Positions 27,787 to 35,956 of a stretch of DNA of 64,000 bases are shown here, piece after piece. This DNA is from Enterococcus diestrammenae (GTDB lineage Bacteria > Bacillota > Bacilli > Lactobacillales > Enterococcaceae): assembly GCF_009933255.1 (NCBI RefSeq), contig NZ_MAEI01000001.1, positions 84,077 to 148,076 of the forward strand. The letters are read 5' to 3'. The position numbers were made by a program, and so were the translations under genes. Positions within the stretch are counted from its first letter, which is position 1. The number at the start of each line of letters is the position of its first letter. The notes beneath the pieces are model-generated. The model ran no database searches, was not told the DNA's origin, and was given only the letters and a program-made list of their open reading frames with translations.

Positions 27787-27817
27787 TGTACAAGAAAAGG
27801 GGCCTAAAAAGACCCCT
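27787..27817 (-). terminator. Weak stem-loop between xylA and aguA
   Basis: On the minus strand AGGGG, then a loop, then CCCCT followed by TTTCTT. The short stem with T-rich exit probably attenuates readthrough from xylA into aguA rather than stopping it. Confidence 0.45.
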
Positions 27818-27832
27818 CAGCATTTAAACGGC

Positions 27833-29137
27833 TTATAAATAATCGTTCAAGATATTTTTCACATATTCGATATGACTGGATTTCAAGACAGGATCTTCAT
27901 GGCTTACAGCATAGTCATACAAGCTTTCCAAGTCTTCTTCATCGTTCATGATTTTTTTGCCCAGACCTTCATTAAAGGAAGCATAACGTTCTTCTTTCAA
28001 ATCATCGAAGAAACGATCTTCTTTCAATTTCGCTGCATTTTTCAATCCGCGAGCAAAGGTATCCATCCCAGCGATATGCGCCAAGAACAAATCTTCAGCT
28101 TCGAAAGCGGAACGACGTACTTTGGAGTCAAAGTTGATCCCACCAGGAGCGATACCGCCATTTTCCAAGACTTCGTACATCGCCAAAGTCACGTCCATGA
28201 CATTGGTAGGGAATTCATCGGTATCCCAGCCCAACAAGACATCCCCTTGGTTGGCATCCAAGGAACCTAATGAATCATAGCAACGTGCTACTGCAATTTC
28301 GTGTTCAAATGTATGACCAGCTAAAGTAGCATGGTTCGCTTCCAAGTTCAATTTGAAGTCGCCTTCTAAACCGTAATGTTGGATAAAGGCCATCGTAGTC
28401 GCTGCATCAAAGTCATATTGATGTTTTGAAGGTTCTTTTGGTTTTGGTTCCAACAAGAATTGAGGTTTGTGACCAATTTTTTCGCCATAAGCAATCGCCA
28501 TTTTGAAAAGACGAGCGATATTGTCTTGTTCAAGTTTCATGTTGGTATTCAGTAAAGTTTCGTATCCTTCACGGCCACCCCAGAAGACATAGTTTTCACC
28601 GCCAAGTTTTTTGGAGATGTCTAAGCCTTTTTTCACTTGTGCTGCAGCAATCGCATAAACTTCAGCGTTATTTGTTGAAGCCGCACCGTTAACAAAACGT
28701 GGATTAGAAAACATGTTGGCAGTGTTCCAAAGTAATTTAATCCCTGTTTGGTCCATTTTTTCTTTGATCAAGTCGGTAATTTCATCTACATTTGCAAAGA
28801 ATTCTTCTAAGCTATCGCCTTCTGGTGCGATATCCACATCATGGAAACAGAAGTATTCTGCACCTAATTTTTCACAAATTTCAAAGAAGGCTTCTACCCG
28901 ATTTTTGGCAGTTTCCATTGGGGTTTCACCAAACCAAGGGCGTTGGTTTACTGGATTACCAAATGGATCAGAACCATCTTGAGTCATTGTATGCCAATAA
29001 GCAATGGCAAAACGAAGATGATCCTTCATTTTTTTGCCCATCACTACTTCATCTGGATTGTAGTGGCGGAATGCAAACATATTTTTTGTGTCTGTGCCTT
29101 CATATTGAATCTTGTTGATACTTGGAAAATAACTCAT
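27833..29137 (-). CDS. xylA: Xylose isomerase
   Basis: A 434-residue class II xylose isomerase converting D-xylose to D-xylulose. The catalytic His lies in CFHDVDIAPEG, and metal-binding residues are visible in WGGREGYE, LEPKPKEPSKHQYD, EANHATLAGHTFEHE and SLDANQGD. I start at 29137 (MSYFPSINKI) because GGAGGG is 7 nt upstream; the longer frame would begin at a TTG and include the ribosome binding site. It heads the xylA-aguA transcript, and its promoter carries overlapping cre-like and XylR sites. Confidence 0.96.
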   Translation of the reverse strand: MSYFPSINKIQYEGTDTKNMFAFRHYNPDEVVMGKKMKDHLRFAIAYWHTMTQDGSDPFGNPVNQRPWFGETPMETAKNRVEAFFEICEKLGAEYFCFHDVDIAPEGDSLEEFFANVDEITDLIKEKMDQTGIKLLWNTANMFSNPRFVNGAASTNNAEVYAIAAAQVKKGLDISKKLGGENYVFWGGREGYETLLNTNMKLEQDNIARLFKMAIAYGEKIGHKPQFLLEPKPKEPSKHQYDFDAATTMAFIQHYGLEGDFKLNLEANHATLAGHTFEHEIAVARCYDSLGSLDANQGDVLLGWDTDEFPTNVMDVTLAMYEVLENGGIAPGGINFDSKVRRSAFEAEDLFLAHIAGMDTFARGLKNAAKLKEDRFFDDLKEERYASFNEGLGKKIMNDEEDLESLYDYAVSHEDPVLKSSHIEYVKNILNDYL

Positions 29138-29158
29138 TGAAAATCCCTCCATCAAATA

Positions 29159-29182
29159 GGTTGTTTAGTTTAACTAACTAAC
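29159..29182. promoter_or_regulatory. XylR operator of xylA
   Basis: GGTTGTTTAGTTT followed by AACTAACTAAC on the plus strand. It lies just downstream of the xylA -10 and is almost identical to the GH39 site at 20833-20855. The AGTTAG/CTAACT half-sites match XylR operators of other Firmicutes in style. Confidence 0.75.
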
Positions 29183-29191
29183 TTCTCTTAA

Positions 29192-29229
29192 AGGATAGCG
29201 CAACCTTTTTAAATTGTCAACCGCTTTCA
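29192..29229 (-). promoter_or_regulatory. xylA promoter with overlapping cre-like site
   Basis: Minus strand: TTGACA (29220-29215), 17-nt spacer, TATCCT (29197-29192). TGAAAGCGGTTGACA (29229-29215) provides a good cre left half that includes the -35, so CcpA binding would occlude RNA polymerase. Confidence 0.75.
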
Positions 29230-29342
29230 CGTATCTTTTTTTCAGTTTTTTTAAAGAAATGCGCTACTCCCACAGCTACCTTCATCCCCTCCTATTAATA
29301 AGAAAACAAGATTGCCTTGCTAACGGAGAATCAGCCGGATTG
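29230..29342. other. Intergenic, nothing recognised
   Basis: AT-rich sequence between the xylA promoter and the large hairpin at 29343-29395. No gene or further control element is evident. Confidence 0.4.
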
Positions 29343-29395
29343 TAGACTTGGTATTAGGAGTTTTCACTTGTGAAAACTTTATAATACCAAGTCTA
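29343..29395. repeat. Long near-perfect hairpin
   Basis: TAGACTTGGTATTA (29343-29356) and TAATACCAAGTCTA (29382-29395) are exact complements, and the interior AGTTTTCAC/GTGAAAACT (29359-29378) also pairs exactly. The 53-nt element has small asymmetric bulges of 2 and 3 nt. It could be a plus-strand terminator, with AAAAAA rather than Ts, or a miniature mobile element. Confidence 0.6.
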
Positions 29396-29433
29396 AAAAA
29401 GGCAAGCCCTCTTTCAAGGTTGCTTGCCTTTAC
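29395..29433 (-). terminator. Terminator of the YitT-family gene
   Basis: AAAGGCAAGC (29397-29407 region) pairs with GCTTGCCTTT (to about 29432). On the minus strand the stem exits into TTTTTT. It lies directly after the stop codon at 29467. Confidence 0.8.
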
Positions 29434-29466
29434 GCTTTTGTATTTAAGCCTTGCTAGAAAAGTTGA

Positions 29467-30099
29467 TTACTCCACCTTAGCCGGCTTTTCCTGATGCATC
29501 CAAGCTGGCAAATGAAATTCTTGTACGATACCGATGAGTTGTCCTGAAAGTATGACTGTCAGCAATGAAAAACCAATGCGACTCAAGGGAATATAGCTTA
29601 AAGACAATACCAAGACGACCAAATCACTAGCAAGGTAGGCCCACTGAATTTTCATTTTAAAAACTTTGGCAATACTCATGGCCATAGCATCATCTCCACC
29701 CGGGGCACCACCTGCTCGAACACAAAGCCCACAGCCAACCCCGACAAAGATAGCTCCTACTACTGCTGCCAAAAGTGGCGTGTCACCGATATGGGGCCAA
29801 AAAGGTCCGATTGCTTCAAAAAGACTATAACTAGCAGAAAAACCCACAGAAGCGACAATGGAATAAAATATGAACTCTCGCCCTAATATTTTCCAGCCAG
29901 CCGCATAACATAACATATTGAAGATGAACCCAGTGATTGCTGGTGACAAATGAAACCAATGATCTAGTAACAGGGTCAGCCCCAGACCACCACCTTCAGT
30001 CACACCACTGAAGGAATGGATATTAAATAAGCCAAAAGATAAGATTGTACTCCCCAAAATCACCATCACTAGTGCCCGGGGTTTAATTGTTTTTAACAC
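29467..30099 (-). CDS. YitT/YczE-family membrane protein
   Basis: About 210 residues with five predicted membrane helices and the segments GVTEGGGLGLTLLLDH and RAGGAPGGDDAMAMSIAK, typical of the DUF161/YitT-like (YczE) family of unknown biochemical role. I favour the GTG at 30099, giving MLKTIKPRALVMV, because GGAGGA lies 8 nt upstream. The longer frame would start at a TTG that overlaps this same ribosome binding site. It is alone between terminators and the MarR gene. Confidence 0.75.
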   Translation of the reverse strand: MLKTIKPRALVMVILGSTILSFGLFNIHSFSGVTEGGGLGLTLLLDHWFHLSPAITGFIFNMLCYAAGWKILGREFIFYSIVASVGFSASYSLFEAIGPFWPHIGDTPLLAAVVGAIFVGVGCGLCVRAGGAPGGDDAMAMSIAKVFKMKIQWAYLASDLVVLVLSLSYIPLSRIGFSLLTVILSGQLIGIVQEFHLPAWMHQEKPAKVE

Positions 30100-30231
30100 A
30101 GTATTTTCCTCCAAAACAGATAAGTTATTTTTGTTGATGAATGTAACCAGCCTTATTTCACCAATTTGTACTCTTCACAAAACTGAATCAATCGTTGGTC
30201 TGGTCATAATTTTCTGGACTTATCTGTTTCG

Positions 30232-30687
30232 CTACAAATGTTTGCTCTTCTCTTGACGGGTTGCCGTAGCCTGTAGTTCTTTTGTAAAAGTTTCTAAGGC
30301 ATCGATAAAGTCCGGCGAATAAGCCTGCAACGTTTGTGCTAATGCCTGATGCTCTGCTTGATAAACTGGTGCCAAGACGGTTTGTCCATAGACATGCCCT
30401 TGCTGGGTGAGGCGAATCGTTTTTTCGTTATTGTGACTGGCAGGCTCTAAACGGACGTAGCCTTGTGCCACGCATTCTTTTACGATCGTATTCAAAGTCG
30501 TCTTAGGGATCAGCCATTTTTCACTCAGCTCTTTTTGGGAATAAGCCATCCCGTCATCCAGTGCATAAAGTAAGGTTAAAGTATTTTCCTTAATACCAAT
30601 CTCCTTACATTGGCGGGAGTAGACGCCATCGATAACATTGACTGCCAAAATCAAGCGGCGAATCTGCTCTTGCAAGTGGTCCGTCAT
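30232..30687 (-). CDS. MarR-family transcriptional regulator
   Basis: A 151-residue winged-helix regulator. The DNA-binding core is YSQKELSEKWLIPKTTLNTI, followed by the wing (GYVRLEPASHNNEKTIRLT) between about residues 50 and 105, with dimerising helices at both ends. AAGGAG precedes the ATG. It may control itself and/or the YitT-family gene, which starts 132 nt downstream on the same strand. Two CGAATTCG-centred palindromes lie in the upstream gap. Confidence 0.85.
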   Translation of the reverse strand: MTDHLQEQIRRLILAVNVIDGVYSRQCKEIGIKENTLTLLYALDDGMAYSQKELSEKWLIPKTTLNTIVKECVAQGYVRLEPASHNNEKTIRLTQQGHVYGQTVLAPVYQAEHQALAQTLQAYSPDFIDALETFTKELQATATRQEKSKHL

Positions 30688-30727
30688 TGGAAAAAGCTCC
30701 TTTTAACTAAAAATTAACCTGGCTGAA

Positions 30728-30735
30728 CGAATTCG
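30728..30735. promoter_or_regulatory. Candidate MarR operator (1)
   Basis: CGAATTCG inside the imperfect palindrome GAACGAATTCGATTC, 40 bp upstream of the MarR start codon. It shares its core with the stronger palindrome at 30847-30862. Confidence 0.35.
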
Positions 30736-30846
30736 ATTCCTTCTTGCGAGTTCAGTTAAAACAGCGATAGGATTCCCTTATCTTGAGTGGGCTCCGTCTG
30801 AATACTGAAAGACGCTAGTTCGCAAAGCCAAATCTATAAAAAAACA

Positions 30847-30862
30847 AGTACGAATTCGTACT
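30847..30862. promoter_or_regulatory. Candidate MarR operator (2), perfect palindrome
   Basis: AGTACGAATTCGTACT is a perfect 16-bp palindrome in a 455-bp gene-free stretch. The length and position fit a MarR dimer site. Confidence 0.45.
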
Positions 30863-31142
30863 ACCGGTAAGTTTAGTGGGAAAATACGCTCTTGTCAAGC
30901 TTACTATAAGAAGGATTAATGAATTCTTTATCTAGAAACAGCCGAAAAATACCAACTTTTACGGTGCTATTTAACTAATAGATAGTTAAAGCCAAGTAAA
31001 GAATAACCTGCAAATACGCCATCTGATAGGATTTTGTGGTAAACTAAAAAGATGAAAAATGTCTGTCCGGCTCCTATCACTGACTTCTGACGATGATAGC
31101 AGTCCCAACAGCTAGCAAATATTTAACCGAGGTGAAAAAAAT
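30863..31142. other. Intergenic region upstream of def
   Basis: Holds TTTAACTA-N5-TAGTTAAA at 30970-30990, an inverted repeat of operator size, and the GAGGTG ribosome binding site of the deformylase gene. No reading frame is supported. Confidence 0.4.
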
Positions 31143-31706
31143 ATGATCACAATGGATGATATCATCCGGGAAGGCCATCCTACGCTGCGGGAAGTAGCGG
31201 CTGAGGTGCGCTTGCCTCTAAGTGACGAAGATATCCAGCTTGGCGCGGATATGCTACAATTTTTAAAAAACAGCCAAGACCCCGAAAAAGCCGAAGAACT
31301 CCACCTCAGAGGCGGCGTCGGTTTAGCAGCACCCCAACTAAATATCAAAAAACGTATCATCGCTTTACACGTCCCTTCGAGTGATCCAGAGCATCCGGAA
31401 CCAACCTTAAGTGAGGTTATGTATAATCCTAAGATTTTGAGTCATTCCGTTCAAGATGCTTGTCTTGGTGATGGCGAAGGGTGTCTTTCAGTGGACCGGG
31501 AAGTTCCCGGCTACGTGGTGCGCCATGCTCGTGTGACGGTATCCTACTATGACCTCGCAGGGAAGAAACAAAAACGGCGTCTAAAAAACTACGAAGCGAT
31601 TGTCGTTCAACATGAAATCGACCACTTAAACGGTATTATGTTCTATGACCATATCAACGAAGGCAATCCTTTCGCCCTTCAACAAGGTGTGTTGGTGATT
31701 GAATAA
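31143..31706 (+). CDS. def: Peptide deformylase
   Basis: A 187-residue metalloprotease that removes the N-formyl group from nascent proteins. The three family motifs are present: GVGLAAPQ (58-65), EGCLS with the metal Cys, and QHEIDHLNG with the two metal His and catalytic Glu. The insertions and length (over 180 residues) place it with type II (Gram-positive) deformylases. It is monocistronic, with GAGGTG ahead and a strong terminator behind. Confidence 0.96.
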   Translation: MITMDDIIREGHPTLREVAAEVRLPLSDEDIQLGADMLQFLKNSQDPEKAEELHLRGGVGLAAPQLNIKKRIIALHVPSSDPEHPEPTLSEVMYNPKILSHSVQDACLGDGEGCLSVDREVPGYVVRHARVTVSYYDLAGKKQKRRLKNYEAIVVQHEIDHLNGIMFYDHINEGNPFALQQGVLVIE

Positions 31707-31730
31707 TTGATCTATTTTGGTCATACCTAA

Positions 31731-31784
31731 AAATGACTAGTCTTGGATTCGGGGAATCTTCCCCGAAAGACTAGTCATTTTTTA
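31731..31784 (+). terminator. Terminator of def
   Basis: ATGACTAGTCTT pairs with AAGACTAGTCAT, with an inner GGGGAA/TTCCCC stem, followed by TTTTTT. Confidence 0.92.
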
Positions 31785-31975
31785 TCGTAACTTACCAGGA
31801 AAGCTTTAGCAGCGTTTTAGAATTAAACATAACCAACCAAATTAAATCAAAATAGCGTGGAAACTGGTAAAATGACTCGTTATAAAAGTAGTTGTCCCGT
31901 CGTAATAATACTCAAAGAATTGGATTCACCTTTTCAGTACTCTCTACAGACTGAGCATTCCCTATCCTTAAGTCG
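31785..31975. other. Intergenic, nothing recognised
   Basis: Between the def terminator and the niaR terminator I see only AT-rich sequence. A 60-codon plus-strand frame here lacks a ribosome binding site and runs through the terminator, so it is not called. Confidence 0.4.
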
Positions 31976-32034
31976 AAAAAACTCCTTAATAACAAGATTT
32001 TGGCAAACTCATGTCTTGTTAGTAAGGAGTTTTT
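31976..32034 (-). terminator. Terminator of niaR
   Basis: AAAAACTCCTTA-TAACAAGA pairs with TCTTGTTA-TAAGGAGTTTTT with one mismatch. The minus strand exits into a T6 tract. It is also usable from the other side. Confidence 0.85.
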
Positions 32035-32080
32035 GGTGAACATTAGCTTTTTCTCGTAATAGATAATTATCAACTTCTAC

Positions 32081-32602
32081 TTATTCCTGATACAGAATGC
32101 CTTTTTCAGCCAACGCCTGTTTAATTTGCTGAAAATCAGCTTCTGTTTGATAGCGAATCGTATGGAGATGGATGCCATTCGTCAGATTTGAAAGCAAGCG
32201 GGCATTGGAATTACGGTAATTTTTCATAAAGTCTTTGACGTCTTTGGCCGTCTTGATCCGTAAGCTACCCACCAGTTCGCCATAGATTTCATGCTCCACA
32301 ATAACGTCTACCACTTCACCGCCATTAGTGACGATGATCTCTAGCTCTTCTTGGGTCTGACTAGCATCATGTTGAACAGCGATTTTTTTGGTCCGGCCTT
32401 TTTGATCTTTGGCCTGGTCCAGCTTGTAACCGCGACTAGTGGCGATGATTTCTTCACCGGCGGCCCGCAATAAAGCGACATCCCCTACGATAATTTGGCG
32501 ACTTACGCCTAGCTCTTCGGCGAAGCGACTGGCACTAAGCGGTTTTTCCGATAGTTGTAAGCGTCGCAAGATCTCCTTGCGCCGGGCAGTTCCTTCTACC
32601 AT
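32081..32602 (-). CDS. niaR: NiaR-type repressor of NAD biosynthesis (HTH + 3H domain)
   Basis: A 173-residue regulator with an N-terminal HTH_11 domain (RRKEILRRLQLSEKPLSASR; ELGVSRQIIVGDVALLRA) and a C-terminal 3H domain. Its histidines are visible in VEHEIYGEL and NGIHLHTI. NiaR/YrxA proteins bind nicotinate and repress niacin uptake and NAD synthesis genes. AGGAGG precedes the start. Neighbouring minus-strand genes include a sirtuin that consumes NAD, a suggestive but unproven link. Confidence 0.9.
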   Translation of the reverse strand: MVEGTARRKEILRRLQLSEKPLSASRFAEELGVSRQIIVGDVALLRAAGEEIIATSRGYKLDQAKDQKGRTKKIAVQHDASQTQEELEIIVTNGGEVVDVIVEHEIYGELVGSLRIKTAKDVKDFMKNYRNSNARLLSNLTNGIHLHTIRYQTEADFQQIKQALAEKGILYQE

Positions 32603-32642
32603 CTTCCATCCTCCTCTCTTTTTCTTGTAACAAAGGCCGGTC

Positions 32643-33485
32643 TTACACGCGACTATTTTGGTATTCTCTTGAACGTTTCATAATGTCGGCAAAAGTGTCG
32701 CTGATAGTGTTGGCAAACTCAGGGTTGCTGACTTGCTTTGCCACACTTTCTAAAACGGCTGTTTCCCGCTCGCTATCCAACACCGGCGTTTTCATCGTTT
32801 TCTTGATCGTCACTACCTCATTGACGGCTACCATCCGTGCTTCTAAGAGCCGAACGATTTCTCGATCGATGGCGTCAATTTTTTTACGTGGTGCCGCAAG
32901 TAAATTTTCAGGGTTCGTTGGCGCCGATTCTTCCAACTCAATCTCCTTGATGACTTTGGCAGGATTGCCACCTAAAACCACGTTATCACCAAAAGATTTG
33001 GTCACTACAGCACCTGCTGCCACAACCACATTGTCCCCGAGAGTCACTCCCGGCAAGATGGTGACGTTCCCACCAAACCAAGCATTGTTACCGACTTTGA
33101 TGGGCTTACCGCCTTCAAGACCACTGTTACGTTTGACAGGATGCAAAGGATGCGTCGGAGTCAAAATTTGGCAACCTGGTCCCAACATGCAATTGTCACC
33201 GAATTCAATGGGGCAAACATCCAAAAAAGTACAATCAAAATTAGCGTAAAACTGTTTGCCGACGCTGATGTTGTAGCCATAATCAAAACGGACATTTGGC
33301 TCCAAATAAGGGCGTCCATCCGAAGCACCAAACGCTTCAGCTAATAGCAAACTCCGTAGGCTAGCGTCAGCTTCTTGATTGATTTGGTTTAATTTCAGCC
33401 GAGCTTCTTTACGGTCAGCAATCAATTCAGGATCTGCCGAAAAATAAAGTTCTCCGGCAATCATTTTTTCTTTTTCGCTTTTCAT
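32643..33485 (-). CDS. Sugar O-acetyltransferase fused to chorismate mutase
   Basis: A 280-residue two-domain protein. Residues 1-185 are a maltose/galactoside O-acetyltransferase: an N-terminal helical region (MIAGELYFSADPEL) and a left-handed beta-helix with catalytic His112 in TPTHPLHP and the GNNAWFGGNVTILPGV repeat. Residues 195-280 are an AroQ-type chorismate mutase with Arg200, Arg217, Lys228/229, Asp237, Arg240 and Glu241 in the positions of the E. coli active site. The first domain should transfer acetyl from acetyl-CoA to sugars; the second should convert chorismate to prephenate. There is one reading frame, with GGAGG upstream and no sign of a stop between domains. Confidence 0.85.
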   Translation of the reverse strand: MKSEKEKMIAGELYFSADPELIADRKEARLKLNQINQEADASLRSLLLAEAFGASDGRPYLEPNVRFDYGYNISVGKQFYANFDCTFLDVCPIEFGDNCMLGPGCQILTPTHPLHPVKRNSGLEGGKPIKVGNNAWFGGNVTILPGVTLGDNVVVAAGAVVTKSFGDNVVLGGNPAKVIKEIELEESAPTNPENLLAAPRKKIDAIDREIVRLLEARMVAVNEVVTIKKTMKTPVLDSERETAVLESVAKQVSNPEFANTISDTFADIMKRSREYQNSRV

Positions 33486-33543
33486 AAGTCCTCCAGATTA
33501 TTTCAGCAAGAAAACCTGCTTATGGTTAGTTAACGTTCTTGTC

Positions 33544-33578
33544 TTTCAGCTGCTATAACATCCTTATAGCAGCTGAAA
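33544..33578. repeat. Perfect 15-bp hairpin spanning the sirtuin stop codon
   Basis: TTTCAGCTGCTATAA (33544-33558) and TTATAGCAGCTGAAA (33564-33578) are exact complements with a 5-nt loop. The sirtuin TAA is inside one arm. No U-tract follows on the minus strand, so it resembles an RNA-protecting 3' hairpin rather than a simple terminator. Confidence 0.7.
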
Positions 33579-34268
33579 AATATCTTCACCAGCACATTGT
33601 ACCATGTCAAAAGCCACTGGCATAGACACTGGCGTTTGATTGATAGCGATGATTTTGGTCTTGGCTTTGGTATAGTGGATCAAGTCACAGAAGGGATGAA
33701 CTTGAAAAGTCGTCCCTACCACTACGACGACATCCGCCTGAGCGACGGCTGCCACAGCTTGTTCGAGGATATCTTGGGTAAACCCTTCTCCGTAAAGCAC
33801 GACTTCTGGACGGATTTGCCCACCACAAGCGTGATGACGATCGCTTTTTAAGTATTCTTGCCAAGAAACTGGCTGCCCACATTGACGGCAATGGCACTGA
33901 TACAATGTCCCATGAAAATTCACCAATTGGCGGCTGCCGCTTTTCTCATGAAGGCCGTCAATATTTTGAGAAACCGTCCAGACTTTGCGCTCCTTTTCAG
34001 TTTCTAATTTCGCTATTTTTTCGTGAATCACATTGGGCTTGGCCTCTGGGTGGTAAAGATGCTTCACAAATTGGTAAAATTTGGCCGGCTCATGGAGTAA
34101 GCAATCATGGCTCAACAAATATTCCGGGGCCTCCAGACCGTGGTAAACCCCTTTTAAGGAACGATAATCAGGAATCCCAGAAGCAGTGGATACGCCTGCT
34201 CCTGTTAAAAAAGTCACTTTATGCGCTGCCAGAATCGTCGCAGCCACTTGTTCTTTTAGATTTTTCAT
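33564..34268 (-). CDS. Sir2-family NAD-dependent protein deacylase
   Basis: A 234-residue sirtuin. NAD-binding motifs GAGVSTASGIPDYR (23-36) and QNIDGLHEKSG are present, with the catalytic His in NFHGT and a Cys4 zinc site (CHCRQC and, later, the C of HHACGG). The second zinc pair appears reduced: only one cysteine is obvious after CRQC, so zinc binding may use CHC-RQC plus HAC. It deacylates lysines using NAD. GAGGTGA precedes the ATG. The gene stands alone between the acetyltransferase fusion and the amino acid transporter. Confidence 0.9.
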   Translation of the reverse strand: MKNLKEQVAATILAAHKVTFLTGAGVSTASGIPDYRSLKGVYHGLEAPEYLLSHDCLLHEPAKFYQFVKHLYHPEAKPNVIHEKIAKLETEKERKVWTVSQNIDGLHEKSGSRQLVNFHGTLYQCHCRQCGQPVSWQEYLKSDRHHACGGQIRPEVVLYGEGFTQDILEQAVAAVAQADVVVVVGTTFQVHPFCDLIHYTKAKTKIIAINQTPVSMPVAFDMVQCAGEDIFQLL

Positions 34269-34480
34269 GGTGCGTCACCTCAGTTTTTAGTATACCCGTT
34301 TTCATATGGATTTCCAAAATCTGTTTTTTTTCAACCACCTATGAAAAAAATCAAGCTAACCCCTTTTCATTTTAATAATTATATGATACGCTGTAGCAGG
34401 TTCGAATGAATTTTTATACAATATACAACAATTAGTTGCATAAAAGCTAAATTGATTGCTTTTCGGAAAGGAACTTTTTT

Positions 34481-35956
34481 ATGAGAAAAATAACCAAACA
34501 CCTGCTTGTCTATTTACCAATCATCACTTTACTTTTGAGTCTCTTTTCATTTTCCTCGATAAGTGCGAAAGCTGCCGAGACCACCGATCCCATCTATGAA
34601 CGAATCCAAGAAAGTGGCGAATTGGTAGTCGGCCTTTCCGCTGACTATGCGCCTTTTGAATTTCACGCTACCGTCGATGGTGTCGATACGGTCGTAGGCT
34701 TTGACGTAGCAATTGCCGAAAAAATTGCTGCTGACCTAGGTGTCAAGCTAAAAATTGAAGAACTAGGCTTTGATGCCTTGTTGGGTGCCTTAAAAACCGG
34801 TAAAATCGACATGGTTATCTCCGGCATGAACGCCACGCCAGAGCGAGAAAAAGAAGTCAATTTTACTGATGGCTACATGACCGTCACTCAAAAAGTGATC
34901 GTCCGAAAAGCAGATGCCGATCGTTTTGCTTCTTTAGCTGAACTCAATGGAGCCAATATCGGCGTGCAAAAGCAAAGTGACCAAGAAGCCTTGGCTCAAG
35001 CCGAACTACCGGATTCTAACTTGACTTCATTACAAAAAGTACCAGATTTGATCACGAATTTAACCAATGAAAAAATCGATGGCGTCATCATTGAAGGGCC
35101 CGTCGCGGATGCCTATGTTCAAGTCAATAAAAGCTTGGCAATTGCTGATCAAGTAAAATTTCAAGATGGTAGCAAAGAAATGGCCGCCGCCATCGCTAAA
35201 AATGCTCCCTACCTGTTGAGCAAAGTCAACGAATCCATCGCTGACATCAAAGCCAACAATTTATTAGACGGTTACCAAAAAGAGGCCAACGAGTTGATGC
35301 TAGCCAATACGGAAGAAGGCTTTTTAAGTAAATACTTACCCTACTATGCCTCTGGGGCGGGCTACACTATTTTCCTAGCCTTCATCGGGGTCTTGTTCGG
35401 AGCAATCCTCGGGGCGGTATTAGCTTTGATGAAGCTTTCTAAAACCAAAATCTTTAAAGCCTTGGCGACGATTTACATCGAGTATGTTCGAGGCACCCCC
35501 TTATTGGTCCAAATCTTCATCGTCTATTTTGGAACCGGGGTCTTGGGTTTTGATATGTCGAAACTGGCAGCCGGCTGTATCGCCTTGGCATTAAACAGTG
35601 GTGCCTATGTAGCGGAAATCATCCGGGCAGGGATCAATGCCGTCAATAAAGGCCAGCTGGAAGCCGCCCGTTCCTTAGGGATGAATCAAGCCCAAGCGAT
35701 GCGGTTTATCATCTTCCCTCAAGCGGTGAAAAATATCTTGCCAGCCTTAGGAAACGAATTTGTAACGGTCATCAAAGAATCTTCCGTCGTCTCTGTCATC
35801 GGCGTTTCGGAATTGATTTTCCAAACAGGCGTGGTACAAGGCGCCAGCTTCAAGCCGTTTATCCCTTATGTCATCGTTTCTCTAATCTATTTTGTTTTAA
35901 CCTTTACGATTTCTCGACTACTTGGTGTTGCTGAAAGGAGAATGGCCAATGATTAA
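34481..35956 (+). CDS. Amino acid ABC transporter, substrate-binding domain fused to permease
   Basis: A 491-residue fusion common in Lactobacillales. A cleavable signal peptide (residues 1-32, ending AKA) leads into a solute-binding domain (about 38-265; [35 protein letters not shown]). A HisM/GlnP-type permease follows from about 285, with the EAA-like loop ([21 protein letters not shown]). Tethering the receptor to the membrane subunit replaces a lipoprotein. AAAGGAA precedes the start, and the stop overlaps the ATPase start by 8 nt. Specificity is most likely glutamine or another polar amino acid, by family resemblance. Confidence 0.9.
   Translation: MRKITKHLLVYLPIITLLLSLFSFSSISAKAAETTDPIYERIQESGELVVGLSADYAPFEFHATVDGVDTVVGFDVAIAEKIAADLGVKLKIEELGFDALLGALKTGKIDMVISGMNATPEREKEVNFTDGYMTVTQKVIVRKADADRFASLAELNGANIGVQKQSDQEALAQAELPDSNLTSLQKVPDLITNLTNEKIDGVIIEGPVADAYVQVNKSLAIADQVKFQDGSKEMAAAIAKNAPYLLSKVNESIADIKANNLLDGYQKEANELMLANTEEGFLSKYLPYYASGAGYTIFLAFIGVLFGAILGAVLALMKLSKTKIFKALATIYIEYVRGTPLLVQIFIVYFGTGVLGFDMSKLAAGCIALALNSGAYVAEIIRAGINAVNKGQLEAARSLGMNQAQAMRFIIFPQAVKNILPALGNEFVTVIKESSVVSVIGVSELIFQTGVVQGASFKPFIPYVIVSLIYFVLTFTISRLLGVAERRMAND

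Noticed and set aside
32683..33249. 188-codon frame antisense to the acetyltransferase-mutase fusion
   Set aside because: The opposite strand has recognisable domains along its full length; the antisense product is low-complexity Ser/Thr/Leu-rich.
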